A model generated the notes under the pieces. The model saw nothing but the letters and a program-made list of their open reading frames with translations. It was not told the origin of the DNA and made no database searches. Source: Cydia pomonella (taxonomy: Eukaryota > Arthropoda > Insecta > Lepidoptera > Tortricidae). From it: a stretch of 64,000 nucleotides of DNA. Made by a program: the position numbers and the translations under genes. Positions 62,772 to 64,000 of the stretch are shown in pieces. Each line of letters opens with the position of its first letter. The stretch's first letter is position 1. The stretch spans positions 5,581,692 to 5,645,691 of the forward strand of contig NC_084717.1 of assembly GCF_033807575.1 (NCBI RefSeq), in the 5' to 3' direction.

Positions 62772-63130
62772 GTTGAAAGCTAAACCGGAGCTAAATCAAT
62801 CAAACACTTACGCAGCGGCATACGTGAGCGAATAACTCGCGAATGCGACGCGCCGCTTCGCGTTCGCGAGTTATTCGCTCACGTAAGCCGCTGCGTAACG
62901 CACTGCAGTAGTCAATCTCAACAGCACATCAACGGTTAGAGTCGAGCCAAAACCGGCACTGTCGCAATATAAATATTAACAGCAGTATTGTAATACAAAC
63001 GTCGAAAGCTAAACCGGAGGTAAATCAATCATACAATAAGGGCACTGTAGTAGTCAATCTCCACAGCACATCAACGGCCAGTCGGGCCAAAACGGCGCTG
63101 ATACAATTTAAATATTAAGAGCAGTATTTT
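62772..63130 (+). repeat. Tandem duplication of about 225 bp, first copy carrying an extra hairpin
   Basis: CGTTGAAAGCTAAACCGGAG at 62771 and CGTCGAAAGCTAAACCGGAG at 62999 start two copies that continue with AGTAGTCAATCTC, ACAGCACATCAACGG and AAATATTAA.AGCAGTA. Only the first copy contains the palindrome at 62808-62898. Confidence 0.8.
62808..62898. mobile_element. Foldback insert, about 41-bp arms
   Basis: TTACGCAGCGGC.TACGTGAG CGAATAACTCGCGAA is mirrored by TTCGCGAGTTATTCGCTC ACGTA.GCCGCTGCGTAA around a GC-rich centre. Absent from the sister copy of the tandem duplication. Confidence 0.85.
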
Positions 63131-63279
63131 GATTTCACATTATTTACTCTGAATAAGGTAATGTAACTCTAAACAGTCTAAACCAAAGAAACTGCCCATA
63201 CACAATATATAAATTTATAGGGTAGCCAGAAATTTTACTACGGAGCCACTTTTTTTTATAGTTTTAAATATTGTGATCA
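63131..63279. other. Spacer before the foldback pair
   Basis: No feature recognised. Confidence 0.3.
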
Positions 63280-63470
63280 GTACCCCTAGTGTAAATATTT
63301 TCGACAGCGAAACGTGACGTACGCGTTTGCGTTTAGTGTCATTTTGTATGAGATTTTTGACTTTCCAAAACGTCCCGCTTGGCGCGCTGATCAAAAACCC
63401 ATACAAAATGAGACTTAACGCAAACGCGTACGTCACGTTTCGCTGTCGAAAATATTTACACTAGGGGTAC
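63280..63470. mobile_element. Foldback element, copy A (191 bp)
   Basis: GTACCCCTAGTGTAAATA ... TATTTACACTAGGGGTAC ends with arms of about 75 bases (TTTTCGACAGCGAAACGTGA, CGTACGCGTTTGCGTTTAGT). The unpaired core reads CCAAAACGTCCCGCTTGG. Confidence 0.92.
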
Positions 63471-63471
63471 A

Positions 63472-63662
63472 GTACCCCTAGTGTAAATAAATTCGATTTC
63501 GAAACGTGACGTACGCGTTTGCGTTTAGTCTCATTTTGTATTGGATTTAGAAAGATCGCGCCAAGCGGGACGTTTTGGAAACTCAAAATCCTATACAAAA
63601 TGAGACTTAACGCAAACGCGTTCGTCACGTTATGATGTCCATTAAATGTACACTAGGGGTAC
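63472..63662. mobile_element. Foldback element, copy B (191 bp), core inverted
   Basis: Same length and ends as copy A, separated from it by one A. The core reads CCAAGCGGGACGTTTTGG, the reverse complement of copy A's core. The distal right arm (TATGATGTCCATTAAATG) has diverged from the left arm. Confidence 0.92.
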
Positions 63663-63851
63663 AGAAGATGTATCTACAGCGTAAATGGCTGGCTAATATG
63701 TGTAACCCCAAAGCGAATTTATACTGGCTGACGGGGATATTGACTTATTCATAATCGCTGAACGATAGGTAATTTGGCGATTTGTCTATGACACTATTGG
63801 CATTGATAATTATTTCCGAGCAAAATACGTATTGTAAGTATTAAACATTAG

Positions 63852-63991
63852 CCCCCTTATTCATAAACGTCTACTAAAGTTACGATGCCGCTAATAATCG
63901 TTTGTCCCTTTCCGACGTATCGGTATGATGGAAAGGGACAAACGATTATTAGCGGCATCGTAACTTTAGTAGACGTGTATGAATAAGGGGG
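63852..63991. mobile_element. Foldback element with CCCCCTTATTCAT ends (140 bp)
   Basis: CCCCCTTATTCATAAACGTC, ACTAAAGTTACGATGCCGC and AATAATCGTTTGTCCC are mirrored almost perfectly on the right (GGGACAAACGATTATT ... ATGAATAAGGGGG). Short centre TTTCCGACGTATCGGTATGA. Confidence 0.9.
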
Positions 63992-64000
63992 TATGACGTT

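Noticed and set aside
1..64000. A clustered novel defence, toxin or biosynthetic system
   Set aside because: Apart from mobile elements the supported genes are housekeeping RNA-metabolism genes and one unknown; nothing is organised as a system.

Overview
This is a stretch of insect nuclear genome, almost certainly from a moth or butterfly (Lepidoptera). Genes are split into many short exons by large AT-rich introns, GT/AG splice sites are clear, and the DNA between exons is packed with repeat families I recognise from lepidopteran genomes: tRNA-derived SINEs, the 'GTCCGACTCGCACTTGGCC' dispersed repeat, foldback and hAT-like MITEs, and LINE 3' tails. Species cannot be named from this alone.

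Region by region. (1) Positions 1-35998, plus strand: the C-terminal two thirds of THADA (Trm732 homologue, tRNA 2'-O-methylation partner), reconstructed here as 22 exons with consistent phases, 1,312 residues plus stop; the N-terminal exons lie before the window. Intron 4 (10 kb) holds a BEL/Pao LTR retrotransposon (5072-11487, identical 202-bp LTRs, 5-bp target duplication, two in-frame stops) inserted in a Penelope-like element, followed by a LINE fragment. Several introns carry degenerate tandem copies of the neighbouring exon, and intron 12 carries a 59-bp minisatellite. (2) 35999-38509: intergenic, with MITEs. (3) 38510-44104, minus strand: mitochondrial poly(A) polymerase (MTPAP), 8 exons, 592 residues. 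(4) 44105-44674: short gap between the divergent MTPAP and mitochondrial ribosome recycling factor (MRRF, 44675-45427). (5) 48620-51113: a two-exon non-canonical poly(A)/uridylyl transferase, 353 residues. (6) 52217-55555: an unrecognised four-exon gene (241 residues as modelled) whose introns contain tRNA-Phe(GAA) and tRNA-Thr(CGT). (7) 55560-64000: gene-free DNA with a DD37D mariner relic, a retroelement fragment, a hAT-like element, and a striking series of long palindromic foldback elements, including two adjacent 191-bp copies at 63280-63662.

Functional theme: THADA (tRNA modification), MTPAP and MRRF (mitochondrial mRNA tailing and ribosome recycling) and a second tailing enzyme are all RNA-metabolism genes; MTPAP and MRRF form a head-to-head pair that may share a promoter. 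I did not find a convincing new defence-like or enzymatic system. The most unusual sequence-level observations are the repeated exon-fragment duplications within THADA, a possible repeat-derived alternative last exon of THADA (29380-29665), a 5S rRNA fragment embedded in a dispersed repeat, the structured minisatellite, and the twin perfect hairpins near 56.2 kb.
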